Of a stretch of 7,306 nt of DNA, positions 1-5,442 are shown one piece after another. A program made the position numbers and the translations under genes. This DNA comes from Hyphomicrobiales bacterium (GTDB lineage Bacteria > Pseudomonadota > Alphaproteobacteria > Rhizobiales > Aestuariivirgaceae): positions 1-7,306 of the forward strand of contig JACMJT010000683.1 in the NCBI GenBank assembly GCA_014380505.1, read 5' to 3'. Positions within the stretch are counted from its first letter, which is position 1, and each line of letters starts with the position of its first letter. Under the pieces are notes generated by a model. That model saw only the letters and a list, made by a program, of their open reading frames with translations. It had not been told where the DNA came from and searched no databases.

Positions 1-699
1 ATGCTCATCGCGTCCGCCTATAACTGGACCATCGAGCGCCTCGCCTACCGGCCATTGCGCGGCTCCTTTCGTTTGGCACCGCTGATCTCGGCCATCGGCA
101 TGTCGATCGTGCTTCAGGAATTTGTCCGCATCTCCCAGGACGGACGGCCCAAGCCTCTCCAGCCTATCGTGACCGGCGGCTACGAAATTATGAGCCGCGA
201 CCTAGATAAAGGAGAATTCGTCGTCCGCCTGTCGAACATGCAGATTTTCATCGTCATTACGACACTCATTCTGATGGCGGTGTTTACCATCCTCATTACC
301 CGGACGTCGCTGGGCCGGGCCCAGCGTTCCTGCGAGCAGGATATGAAAATGGCGTCGCTCCTTGGCATCGATGTCGACAAGACAATCTCCATTACCTTCA
401 TCATGGGGGCAGCACTTGCCGCCGTCGCGGGCTTGATGTTCTTCCTGTACTACGGCGTCACCGACTTCTATGTGGGCTTCCTCGCGGGCATCAAGGCCTT
501 TACGGCCGCGGTCCTTGGCGGCATCGGCTCGATTCCAGGCGCCATGCTCGGCGGTCTGATCATCGGATTGATAGAGGTTTTCTGGTCGGCCTATTTCTCC
601 ATCGAGTACAAGGACGTCGCGGCCTTCGCTATGCTGGCGGCGGTGTTGATTTTCTTGCCCCAGGGCATCCTTGGCAAACCCGAAGTCGAGAAGGTCTGA
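1..699 (+). CDS. livH: LivH, branched-chain amino acid ABC transporter permease (5'-truncated)
   Basis: Inner-membrane permease that forms half of the channel for leucine, isoleucine and valine import, paired with LivM. The 232 visible residues begin in the middle of the protein: they line up, from memory, with E. coli LivH from about residue 80 to its end (start IASAYNWTIERLAYRP, end GILGKPEVEKV), so the Met at position 1 is an internal codon and about 75-80 N-terminal residues lie upstream. Several hydrophobic segments are visible (about residues 25-40, 80-100, 128-152, 205-222). The cytoplasmic loop that docks on the ATPases is at about residues 105-135 (GRAQRSCEQDMKMASLLGID), followed by the conserved KAFTAAVLGGIGSIPGAMLGG stretch at about 166-186. 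The stop is TGA at 697-699, 6 nt before livM, consistent with one operon. Family assignment is firm; substrate within the hydrophobic amino acid group is inferred. Confidence 0.95.
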   Translation: MLIASAYNWTIERLAYRPLRGSFRLAPLISAIGMSIVLQEFVRISQDGRPKPLQPIVTGGYEIMSRDLDKGEFVVRLSNMQIFIVITTLILMAVFTILITRTSLGRAQRSCEQDMKMASLLGIDVDKTISITFIMGAALAAVAGLMFFLYYGVTDFYVGFLAGIKAFTAAVLGGIGSIPGAMLGGLIIGLIEVFWSAYFSIEYKDVAAFAMLAAVLIFLPQGILGKPEVEKV

Positions 700-705
700 C
701 GCGCC

Positions 706-2100
706 ATGGCCGCAGTTCCGCAACCCACCGGCGTCGTGTCTGAGGCCCGGCAGGTCGAGACCGTTGCTATTGCCAGGGATGTATTGTTCACCGGGATACT
801 GGCCTTCGTCATTCTCGGTCCCATTGTCGGTCTCAAGACCTTCGCCATTTCGGGCAGCCTAGCGCTCGAGCAGCGGTGGGGACTGGTCGCGGTGCTCGCG
901 CTAATCGTGGCGGCGGGGCGGCTTGCTTACCACGTGCTGGTGTGGAACAGGCCGCAGAAAGCGCCGGCAAGAGTTGCGGGAGCCCCCGCCCTGCCGGTCA
1001 GGAATCTCGCCAAATATATCGCCCCCATCTTGCTGATCGTTGCCATCGCTCTTCCCTTCATTCCCGGCGTCGACCGCCGCATCGTCGATCTCGCCATCCT
1101 CATGCTCACCTACATCATGCTGGGCTGGGGGCTGAACATCGTGGTGGGCCTGGCCGGATTGCTCGACTTGGGCTACGTGGCATTCTATGCCGTCGGCGCC
1201 TATTCCTATGCGCTGCTCTCCACGGTATACCTTCCAGCCTGGTTCGGCGACGGTATCATTCCCTGGGCCTTCTTCATCACTTTGCCGATTGCCGGCATTC
1301 TGGCGGCATTCTGGGGCATAATTCTCGGCTTTCCCGTCCTGCGGCTGCGAGGCGACTATCTCGCCATCGTGACACTGGCCTTCGGTGAAATCGTGCGCGT
1401 CGTTCTGATCAACTGGATCGATTTCACCGGCGGGGGGGCGGGCATCGGCAGCATACCGCGGCCCTCTTTCTTCGGCCTGCCGTTCACGGAGGGCGAAGGC
1501 GGGTTTGCCGCTTTCTTCGGGCTTGAACCCAAGCCCATTTATCGCATCATCTTCCTCTACTACGTCATTCTGGTGCTCGCCCTCTTCACCAATTTCGTGA
1601 CCATGCGGCTGCGCCGGTTGCCCGTGGGCCGCGCCTGGGAAGCCCTGCGCGAGGACGAGATTGCCTGCCGCTCGCTCGGCATCAATACCACCAGCACCAA
1701 GCTCACGGCCTTCGCCATCGGCGCCATGTTCGCAGGGTTCGCCGGCAGTTTCTTCGCCACGCGCCAAGGCTTCGTCAGCCCTGAATCCTTCGTCTTCATG
1801 GAGTCGGCCATCATCCTCGCCATCGTTGTGCTCGGCGGCCTCGGCTCCCAGATCGGCGTTGTCGTAGCGGCCATCGTCATTATCGGCGCCTTCGAGGTAT
1901 TCCGTGAGCTGAATTTTCTCAAGGCGGTGATGCCAACCGGTTTCGATCCCGTGCAGTTCCGCATGCTGGTCGTCGGCATCGCCATGGTGTTGATCATGCG
2001 CTGGAAGCCGCGCGGCTTCATCACAAGGCGCGATCCCACCGTTTATCTTAAGCAGAAGAAGGCCGTGCCCACCGATCTCGTCACTGAGGGACGAGGTTGA
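706..2100 (+). CDS. livM: LivM, branched-chain amino acid ABC transporter permease
   Basis: Second channel subunit of the Liv importer, partner of LivH. At 464 residues it is longer than E. coli LivM (about 425). The N-terminal part (about residues 20-100) looks like the LivHM N-terminal domain (DUF3382), with hydrophobic segments at about 25-47 and 58-80. The main permease domain (BPD_transp_2) follows from about residue 102, with the hallmark GLNIVVGLAGLLDLGYVAFYAVGAY region at 142-166 and the ATPase-docking loop at about 308-340 (GRAWEALREDEIACRSLGI, then a glycine/alanine-rich helix). The tail after about 432 is basic and cytoplasmic. The ATG at 706 is the first start after livH; a weak AGAAGG lies about 12 nt upstream, inside the livH end, so coupling to livH translation is likely. 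Its TGA at 2098-2100 overlaps the livG ATG by one base. Confidence 0.95.
   Translation: MAAVPQPTGVVSEARQVETVAIARDVLFTGILAFVILGPIVGLKTFAISGSLALEQRWGLVAVLALIVAAGRLAYHVLVWNRPQKAPARVAGAPALPVRNLAKYIAPILLIVAIALPFIPGVDRRIVDLAILMLTYIMLGWGLNIVVGLAGLLDLGYVAFYAVGAYSYALLSTVYLPAWFGDGIIPWAFFITLPIAGILAAFWGIILGFPVLRLRGDYLAIVTLAFGEIVRVVLINWIDFTGGGAGIGSIPRPSFFGLPFTEGEGGFAAFFGLEPKPIYRIIFLYYVILVLALFTNFVTMRLRRLPVGRAWEALREDEIACRSLGINTTSTKLTAFAIGAMFAGFAGSFFATRQGFVSPESFVFMESAIILAIVVLGGLGSQIGVVVAAIVIIGAFEVFRELNFLKAVMPTGFDPVQFRMLVVGIAMVLIMRWKPRGFITRRDPTVYLKQKKAVPTDLVTEGRG
2086..2091 (+). promoter_or_regulatory. Ribosome binding site of livG
   Basis: GAGGGA lies 8 nt upstream of the ATG at 2100, inside the end of livM. 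It decides the livG start in favour of ATG 2100 over the adjacent in-frame TTG at 2097, and supports coupled re-initiation at the TGATG junction. Confidence 0.7.
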
Positions 2101-3035
2101 TGACCGTTGCCGATCAAGATGCTTTGCTGCGCGTCGAACATCTCACCATGCGGTTTGGCGGCCTTACCGCCATCGGCGATCTGTCGTTCACCGCAGCGCG
2201 GCGCGAGATAACGGCAATCATCGGCCCCAATGGCGCCGGCAAGACCACGGTGTTCAACTGTCTCACCGGTTTCTATAAGCCCACCGAAGGCAGCGTTATT
2301 CTCAACCATGACGATGGCCGGCAGTTCCTGCTCGAGCGCATGGATGATTTCCGGATTTCCCAGCGGGCCAAGGTGGCGCGCACTTTCCAGAACATCCGGC
2401 TATTCGCCGGTATGACCGTGCTAGAGAACCTGATGGTGGCCCAGCACAACACCTTGATGCGAGCCTCGGGCTTCACCGTCACCGGCATCTTCAATTCCGC
2501 CACCTATGCCCGCGCCAATCGCGAGGCTATCGAATTCTCCGAGTACTGGCTTGAGAAGGCGGGCCTCGTCGACCGCGCCGACGATCCCGCGGGCGAGCTC
2601 CCCTATGGCGGACAGCGCCGCCTCGAGATCGCTCGCGCCATGTGCACAAAGCCGGTGCTCCTCTGCCTCGATGAACCTGCAGCAGGCCTCAATCCGCGCG
2701 AGTCCGAGGATTTGAACCGCCTCCTGCTCAACATCCGTACGGAACAGGGAATCGCCATTCTTCTGATCGAACACGATATGAGCGTGGTGATGGGAATTTC
2801 GGACCATATCGTGGTTCTTGATTATGGGGTGAAGATTTCCGACGGCTCACCCGCCCAGGTGAGGAACGACCCCGCCGTCATCCGCGCCTATCTTGGCGTT
2901 GAGGACGAGGAGGAAGCCGAAGCCGTGGTCGAACGCGCCGTGGCCACCGTTGCAAAAACGGCCCCCGCAAAAAAACCGAATAAGAAAGCAACGGTGAAAA
3001 AACCGCCGGCCAGAAAAAAGGGAGGACGCCGGTGA
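2100..3035 (+). CDS. livG: LivG, branched-chain amino acid ABC transporter ATPase with charged C-terminal tail
   Basis: Cytoplasmic ATPase that pairs with LivF to drive import through LivH-LivM. The 311 residues from ATG 2100 show Walker A GPNGAGKTT (42-50), Q-loop Gln97 in RTFQNIRLF, the LivG-type signature LPYGGQRRLEIARAM (167-181), Walker B with catalytic Glu (LLCLDEP, 187-193, Glu192) and switch His225 in LLIEHD. The canonical domain ends near AYLGV (263-267), about where E. coli LivG (about 255 residues) stops. Beyond it is a 44-residue extension: an acidic run EDEEEAEA (268-275), a short alanine/valine stretch, then a Lys/Arg/Pro/Ala tail in which 12 of the last 26 residues are Lys or Arg. 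The tail is rich in AAA codons, unlike the body, and contains a slippery heptamer (3014-3020). The stop overlaps the livF GTG start by 4 nt. The ATPase identity is firm; the role of the tail is unknown. Confidence 0.95.
   Translation: MTVADQDALLRVEHLTMRFGGLTAIGDLSFTAARREITAIIGPNGAGKTTVFNCLTGFYKPTEGSVILNHDDGRQFLLERMDDFRISQRAKVARTFQNIRLFAGMTVLENLMVAQHNTLMRASGFTVTGIFNSATYARANREAIEFSEYWLEKAGLVDRADDPAGELPYGGQRRLEIARAMCTKPVLLCLDEPAAGLNPRESEDLNRLLLNIRTEQGIAILLIEHDMSVVMGISDHIVVLDYGVKISDGSPAQVRNDPAVIRAYLGVEDEEEAEAVVERAVATVAKTAPAKKPNKKATVKKPPARKKGGRR
3014..3020 (+). other. In-frame A_AAA_AAG slippery heptamer, candidate -1 frameshift site
   Basis: The heptamer spans the last base of Arg305 and codons Lys306 (AAA) and Lys307 (AAG) of livG, the phasing used at the E. 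coli dnaX -1 site. A -1 slip continues as GGG AGG ACG CCG GTG AGC, which is the livF frame, and there is no stop before livF. The product would be LivG 1-307, four junction residues (Gly-Arg-Thr-Pro), then all of LivF (551 residues). No stimulatory Shine-Dalgarno element is seen 10-14 nt upstream; a possible stem begins at 3020. The motif and frame are read directly; actual frameshifting is a hypothesis. Confidence 0.35.
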
Positions 3036-3051
3036 GCGCCAGCCTCCTCTC
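3020..3051 (+). promoter_or_regulatory. livF ribosome binding site inside a possible stem
   Basis: GGAGGA (3021-3026) lies 5 nt before the GTG at 3032 and decides that start. GGGAGGA (3020-3026) can pair with TCCTCTC (3045-3051) within early livF: seven pairs including one G-U, loop of 18 nt. Folded, this would hide the ribosome binding site and start codon until a ribosome finishing livG opens it, which fits translational coupling at the 4-nt overlap. Stability was not computed. Confidence 0.45.
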
Positions 3052-3754
3052 GGTCCGCGGTGTCGAAACCTTCTACGGCAAGATCCAGGCCCTGAAGGGA
3101 ATCGACATCGATGTGAAGAAGGGCGAGATCGCGACACTGATTGGCTCGAACGGCGCCGGCAAGTCGACCTTGATGATGACCATTTGCGGGACGCCCCGTG
3201 CCCGCACCGGAACGATAACCTTCGATGGCCACGACATCACCAACATGCCGGTCCATGAGATCGTGCGCCTCGGCATCTCCCAATCGCCGGAAGGCCGCCG
3301 AATTTTCCCTCGCATGACCGTAGAAGAAAACCTGCAGATGGGCGCCACCGTCGGCGATCCAAAGTTCTACGACGGAGATCTTGCCCGCGTTTTCACCATG
3401 TTCCCGATCCTGGAAAAGCGCCGAAACCAGCGGGGCGGCACGCTTTCGGGCGGGGAACAGCAGATGCTGGCCATCGCCCGGGCTCTGATGGCGCGGCCCC
3501 GCCTCCTGCTACTCGACGAGCCATCTCTCGGTTTGGCGCCGCTCATCGTCAAGCAGATTTTCGCCGCTATCAAGAACCTGAACGAGAAGGAAGGCATCAC
3601 CGTCTTCCTGGTCGAGCAGAACGCCTTCCATGCCCTGAAACTTGCCCACCGGGCCTATGTCATGGTCAATGGCAACATCGCCATGTCCGGCACCGGCAAG
3701 GAATTGCTGGCGCGCCCCGAAATCCGCGCCGCCTATCTTGAAGGAAACCAGTGA
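3032..3754 (+). CDS. livF: LivF, branched-chain amino acid ABC transporter ATPase
   Basis: Second cytoplasmic ATPase of the Liv importer; 240 residues, the usual length for LivF. Motifs: Walker A GSNGAGKST (38-46), Q-loop Gln84 in SQSPEGRRIF, full signature LSGGEQQMLAIARAL (138-152), Walker B LLLLDEP (158-164) with catalytic Glu163, and VEQNA (194-198) where Gln196 takes the place of the switch His, as I recall for LivF proteins generally. The GTG start at 3032 has the best ribosome binding site in the operon and overlaps the livG stop (GTGA). The livF frame is -1 relative to livG. The ORF ends with TGA at 3752-3754, 3 nt before the next gene. Assignment as LivF rather than another ABC ATPase rests on the SPEGRRIFPRMTVEENL and VEQN blocks and on position. 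Confidence 0.95.
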   Translation: MSASLLSVRGVETFYGKIQALKGIDIDVKKGEIATLIGSNGAGKSTLMMTICGTPRARTGTITFDGHDITNMPVHEIVRLGISQSPEGRRIFPRMTVEENLQMGATVGDPKFYDGDLARVFTMFPILEKRRNQRGGTLSGGEQQMLAIARALMARPRLLLLDEPSLGLAPLIVKQIFAAIKNLNEKEGITVFLVEQNAFHALKLAHRAYVMVNGNIAMSGTGKELLARPEIRAAYLEGNQ

Positions 3755-3757
3755 GTC

Positions 3758-4105
3758 ATGGGGTTTTTTGTTGAAGACACATTCGCGGTTTTTCTGTTCA
3801 TGACCGTCATTATCGGCGGAGGTGCCGCCTTCGTGGCCGGGCGGAGCCTGGCCTCCCGGTGGCGTCCGCCATGGCTGCCGGCCTCCTACATGATCCTTTT
3901 GGGGGTGGCACTTCGCTTCTTCCATTATGCTCTGTTCAACGGCGATCTGCTGTCGCTCCATTACTTCATCACCGATACGGCGGTCCTTATTGCGGCCACC
4001 TTGCTCGGTTACCGGCTGACCATGGTCAACCAGATGGTCAGGCAGTATCCATGGGCCTATGAGCGGTCTGGCCTCCTGTCCTGGAGGGCTAAATCCGCCA
4101 CATGA
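3758..4105 (+). CDS. Small membrane protein in the liv operon, DUF6867-like
   Basis: 115-residue protein with about three membrane segments (residues 5-27, 42-60 and 66-90) and a short basic, aromatic C-terminal part (RQYPWAYERSGLLSWR, 96-111). No catalytic motif is visible. I believe it belongs to the DUF6867 family, which I recall between livF and livK in Rhizobiales; this is from memory and not verified. The ATG at 3758 is 3 nt after the livF stop; AAGGA at 3741-3745 is rather far upstream (12 nt), so translation is probably coupled to livF. Size, topology and position suggest an inner-membrane accessory of the Liv importer (assembly, stability or regulation), but function is unknown. It is not a permease or ATPase of the known complex. 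Confidence 0.8.
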   Translation: MGFFVEDTFAVFLFMTVIIGGGAAFVAGRSLASRWRPPWLPASYMILLGVALRFFHYALFNGDLLSLHYFITDTAVLIAATLLGYRLTMVNQMVRQYPWAYERSGLLSWRAKSAT

Positions 4106-4121
4106 ATTTGGAATCGGCCCG

Positions 4122-4163
4122 TTTAGGCCCTTCCCAATCGTAGCTCTTTTGGCCTAAATAGGC
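4122..4163 (+). repeat. Inverted repeat in the spacer between the small membrane protein gene and livK1
   Basis: TTTAGGCC (4122-4129) is the exact reverse complement of GGCCTAAA (4151-4158), separated by 21 nt. The right arm can instead pair with TAGGC at 4159-4163 (GCCTA-AA-TAGGC, 4152-4163), so the two pairings are mutually exclusive. No T-run follows, so it is not a classical intrinsic terminator. It could be a protein operator, an RNA-processing or 3'-end stabilising structure, or chance. Confidence 0.5.
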
Positions 4164-4167
4164 TCAA

Positions 4168-4184
4168 GGGGTTACGCAAACCCC
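4168..4184 (+). repeat. Short hairpin upstream of livK1
   Basis: GGGGTT (4168-4173), loop ACGCA, AACCCC (4179-4184): six pairs with a 5-nt loop. It is followed by GAAAGACC and not by T residues, so termination is unlikely. A hairpin in the livF-livK gap could protect a processed livK transcript at its 5' end, which would raise binding-protein levels over permease levels; that role is inference. Confidence 0.45.
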
Positions 4185-4192
4185 GAAAGACC

Positions 4193-4204
4193 TTATGGTC
4201 ATAA
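4193..4204 (+). repeat. Palindrome TTATG-GT-CATAA just upstream of the livK1 ribosome binding site
   Basis: Five-base arms around a 2-nt centre, ending 6 nt before the livK1 ribosome binding site. It overlaps a smaller pairing, GACC (4189-4192) with GGTC (4197-4200). Possible operator half-sites or an RNA stem. I could not find a convincing -35/-10 pair in the spacer, so operator function is speculative. Confidence 0.35.
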
Positions 4205-4210
4205 ATTCCA

Positions 4211-4216
4211 AGGGAG
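4211..4216 (+). promoter_or_regulatory. Ribosome binding site of livK1
   Basis: AGGGAG lies 7 nt before the ATG at 4224, a good spacing and match. It fixes this start, which also gives a complete signal peptide. Confidence 0.75.
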
Positions 4217-4223
4217 TCATCGA

Positions 4224-5339
4224 ATGAAGAAATATCTGTTGTCAGGCATTGCCTTGAGCTTTGCCGCGGCACTCTCCGCCTCCACGGCCCTGGCGGATAT
4301 CGCCATCGCGGTGGCGGGCCCGATCACCGGCGAGTACGCAGCCTTCGGCGAGCAGTTGAAGCGCGGCGCCGAAATGGCGGTGGCCGACATCAACGCCGCC
4401 GGCGGCGTTAATGGCGAACAGCTCACGCTGGAAATCGGAGACGATGCCTGTGACCCGAAGCAGGCAGTAGCCGTTGCCAACCAGATGGTGTCGAAGGGTG
4501 TGAAGTTCGTGGCCGGGCATTTCTGCTCGGGCTCGTCGATTCCGGCCTCGGATATCTACGCCGAGGAAGGCATTGTCCAGATCACCGGCGCTTCGACCAA
4601 CCCTGTGTTCACCGACAAGGGCCTGTGGAATACCCACCGCGTTTGCGGCCGTGACGACGCCCAAGGCATTGTCGCGGGCAACTTCCTGGCCAAAAACTAC
4701 AAGGGCAAGAAGATCGCCATCATCGACGACAAATCGCCCTATGGCAAAGGCCTGGCCGATGAAACCCGCAAAGCGTTCAACGCGGCTGGCGAAAAAGAAA
4801 CCATGAATGAGTCCTACACCCCCAAGGAAAAGGACTACACAGCGCTCGTCTCCAAGATGAAGGACGCCGGCATCGAAGCCGTCTATGTCGGCGGCTATCA
4901 CACGGAAGGTGGCATTATCCTCCGCCAGATGCGCGAACAGGGCATGCAGGCCCAGATGATCTCCGGTGATGCGTTCAACACCGAGGAATTCTGGACCATC
5001 GCCGGCCCCGCCGGTGAAGGCATGATCTTCACCTTCGCTCCGGAGCCCCGCAACAACCCGGCCGCCAAGGAAGTGGTTGAGCGCTTCAAGGCCGCTGGCT
5101 ACGATCCGGAAGGCTACACACTCTATGAGTATGCAGCGATTCAGGCTTGGGCCGCAGGCGCTGCCGCGACCGGAGGCACCGACAGCAAGAAGATCGCCGA
5201 ATGGCTCCGTGCGGGCAATCCGTTCAAGACCGTGCTCGGCGAGCTGTCGCTCGATGCGAAGGGCGACGTCAAGGATGCCAAGTACGTCTGGTATAAGTTC
5301 AGCGAAGGAAAGTACACGGAAGACACTTCGCTCCAATAA
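4224..5339 (+). CDS. livK: LivK1, periplasmic branched-chain amino acid-binding protein
   Basis: Secreted solute receptor of the Liv importer; type I periplasmic binding protein fold (Peripla_BP_6). The 371-residue precursor has a Sec signal peptide (MKKYLLSG, hydrophobic core, cleavage after Ala-Leu-Ala at about 22-24, mature start Asp25). The mature part follows E. coli LivJ/LivK closely: GPITGEYAAFGEQ, ADINAAGGVNG, then DDACDPKQAVAVANQ and HFCSGSS, whose Cys76 and Cys101 match the family disulphide. Positions aligned with the LivJ pocket are retained or similar: Ser102, Thr125, Tyr173 (KSPYGKGLA), Tyr225 (VGGYHTEGG), Tyr298 (PEGYTLY) for Phe276, and Asp249 for Glu226. A third cysteine, Cys141, has no LivJ equivalent. 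It has its own ribosome binding site after a 118-nt structured spacer and is followed by a strong terminator. Ligand is most likely Leu/Ile/Val; exact preference cannot be read from sequence. Confidence 0.93.
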   Translation: MKKYLLSGIALSFAAALSASTALADIAIAVAGPITGEYAAFGEQLKRGAEMAVADINAAGGVNGEQLTLEIGDDACDPKQAVAVANQMVSKGVKFVAGHFCSGSSIPASDIYAEEGIVQITGASTNPVFTDKGLWNTHRVCGRDDAQGIVAGNFLAKNYKGKKIAIIDDKSPYGKGLADETRKAFNAAGEKETMNESYTPKEKDYTALVSKMKDAGIEAVYVGGYHTEGGIILRQMREQGMQAQMISGDAFNTEEFWTIAGPAGEGMIFTFAPEPRNNPAAKEVVERFKAAGYDPEGYTLYEYAAIQAWAAGAAATGGTDSKKIAEWLRAGNPFKTVLGELSLDAKGDVKDAKYVWYKFSEGKYTEDTSLQ

Positions 5340-5364
5340 GCGACTGAATCTTCCATGAGACGGG

Positions 5365-5391
5365 ACCCGCGCAAGCGATTGCGCGGGTTTT
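5365..5391 (+). terminator. Intrinsic terminator after livK1
   Basis: ACCCGCGCAA (5365-5374) pairs perfectly with TTGCGCGGGT (5379-5388) around a GCGA tetraloop (GNRA type), and the T-run TTTT covers 5388-5391. A 10-bp GC-rich stem with T tail, 26 nt after the livK1 stop, is a textbook Rho-independent terminator. It should separate livK1 from livK2 transcription, at least partly. Confidence 0.88.
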
Positions 5392-5405
5392 CATATGGAG
5401 CGAGG

Positions 5406-5434
5406 TTGCGAAAACCTTCCTTTGCGGCGATAGT
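5406..5434 (+). promoter_or_regulatory. Candidate sigma-70-type promoter for livK2
   Basis: TTGCGA (5406-5411) and GATAGT (5429-5434) each match 4 of 6 consensus bases with 17-nt spacing. A promoter is expected here because a strong terminator lies just upstream. The predicted transcription start would be around 5441-5442, almost at the livK2 ATG (5443), implying a leaderless or nearly leaderless message. The matches are modest and could be chance. Confidence 0.35.
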
Positions 5435-5442
5435 CCGAATTA

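Noticed and set aside
1..3. ATG at the first base as the true livH start
   Set aside because: The encoded sequence aligns with LivH from about residue 80 onward, so the gene starts before the window and this Met is internal.
1432..1438. Run of seven G in livM as a phase-variation tract or sequencing error
   Set aside because: The reading frame continues normally through well-conserved LivM sequence on both sides, and Gly-Gly-Gly codons explain the run; seven G in a GC-rich genome is weak evidence.
2097..2099. TTG as the livG start
   Set aside because: The adjacent ATG at 2100 is a better codon and has ideal spacing (8 nt) to GAGGGA at 2086-2091; TTG would add only one residue.
4108..4177. 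Promoter in the livK1 leader (TTGGAA at 4108, TTCCCA at 4131 or TTGGCC at 4149 as -35)
   Set aside because: No partner -10 matches more than 3 of 6 bases at acceptable spacing, so no promoter is called, although one that does not resemble sigma-70 consensus could exist.
4168..4191. GGGGTT/AACCCC hairpin as an intrinsic terminator
   Set aside because: The stem has only six pairs and is followed by purine-rich sequence, not a T-run.
4242..5336. 364-codon open frame on the - strand opposite livK1
   Set aside because: It mirrors the livK1 codons in a GC-rich gene, shows no recognisable domain, and has no operon partners on that strand. Similar antisense frames opposite livM (901-1767) and purB (6547-7302) were rejected for the same reason.
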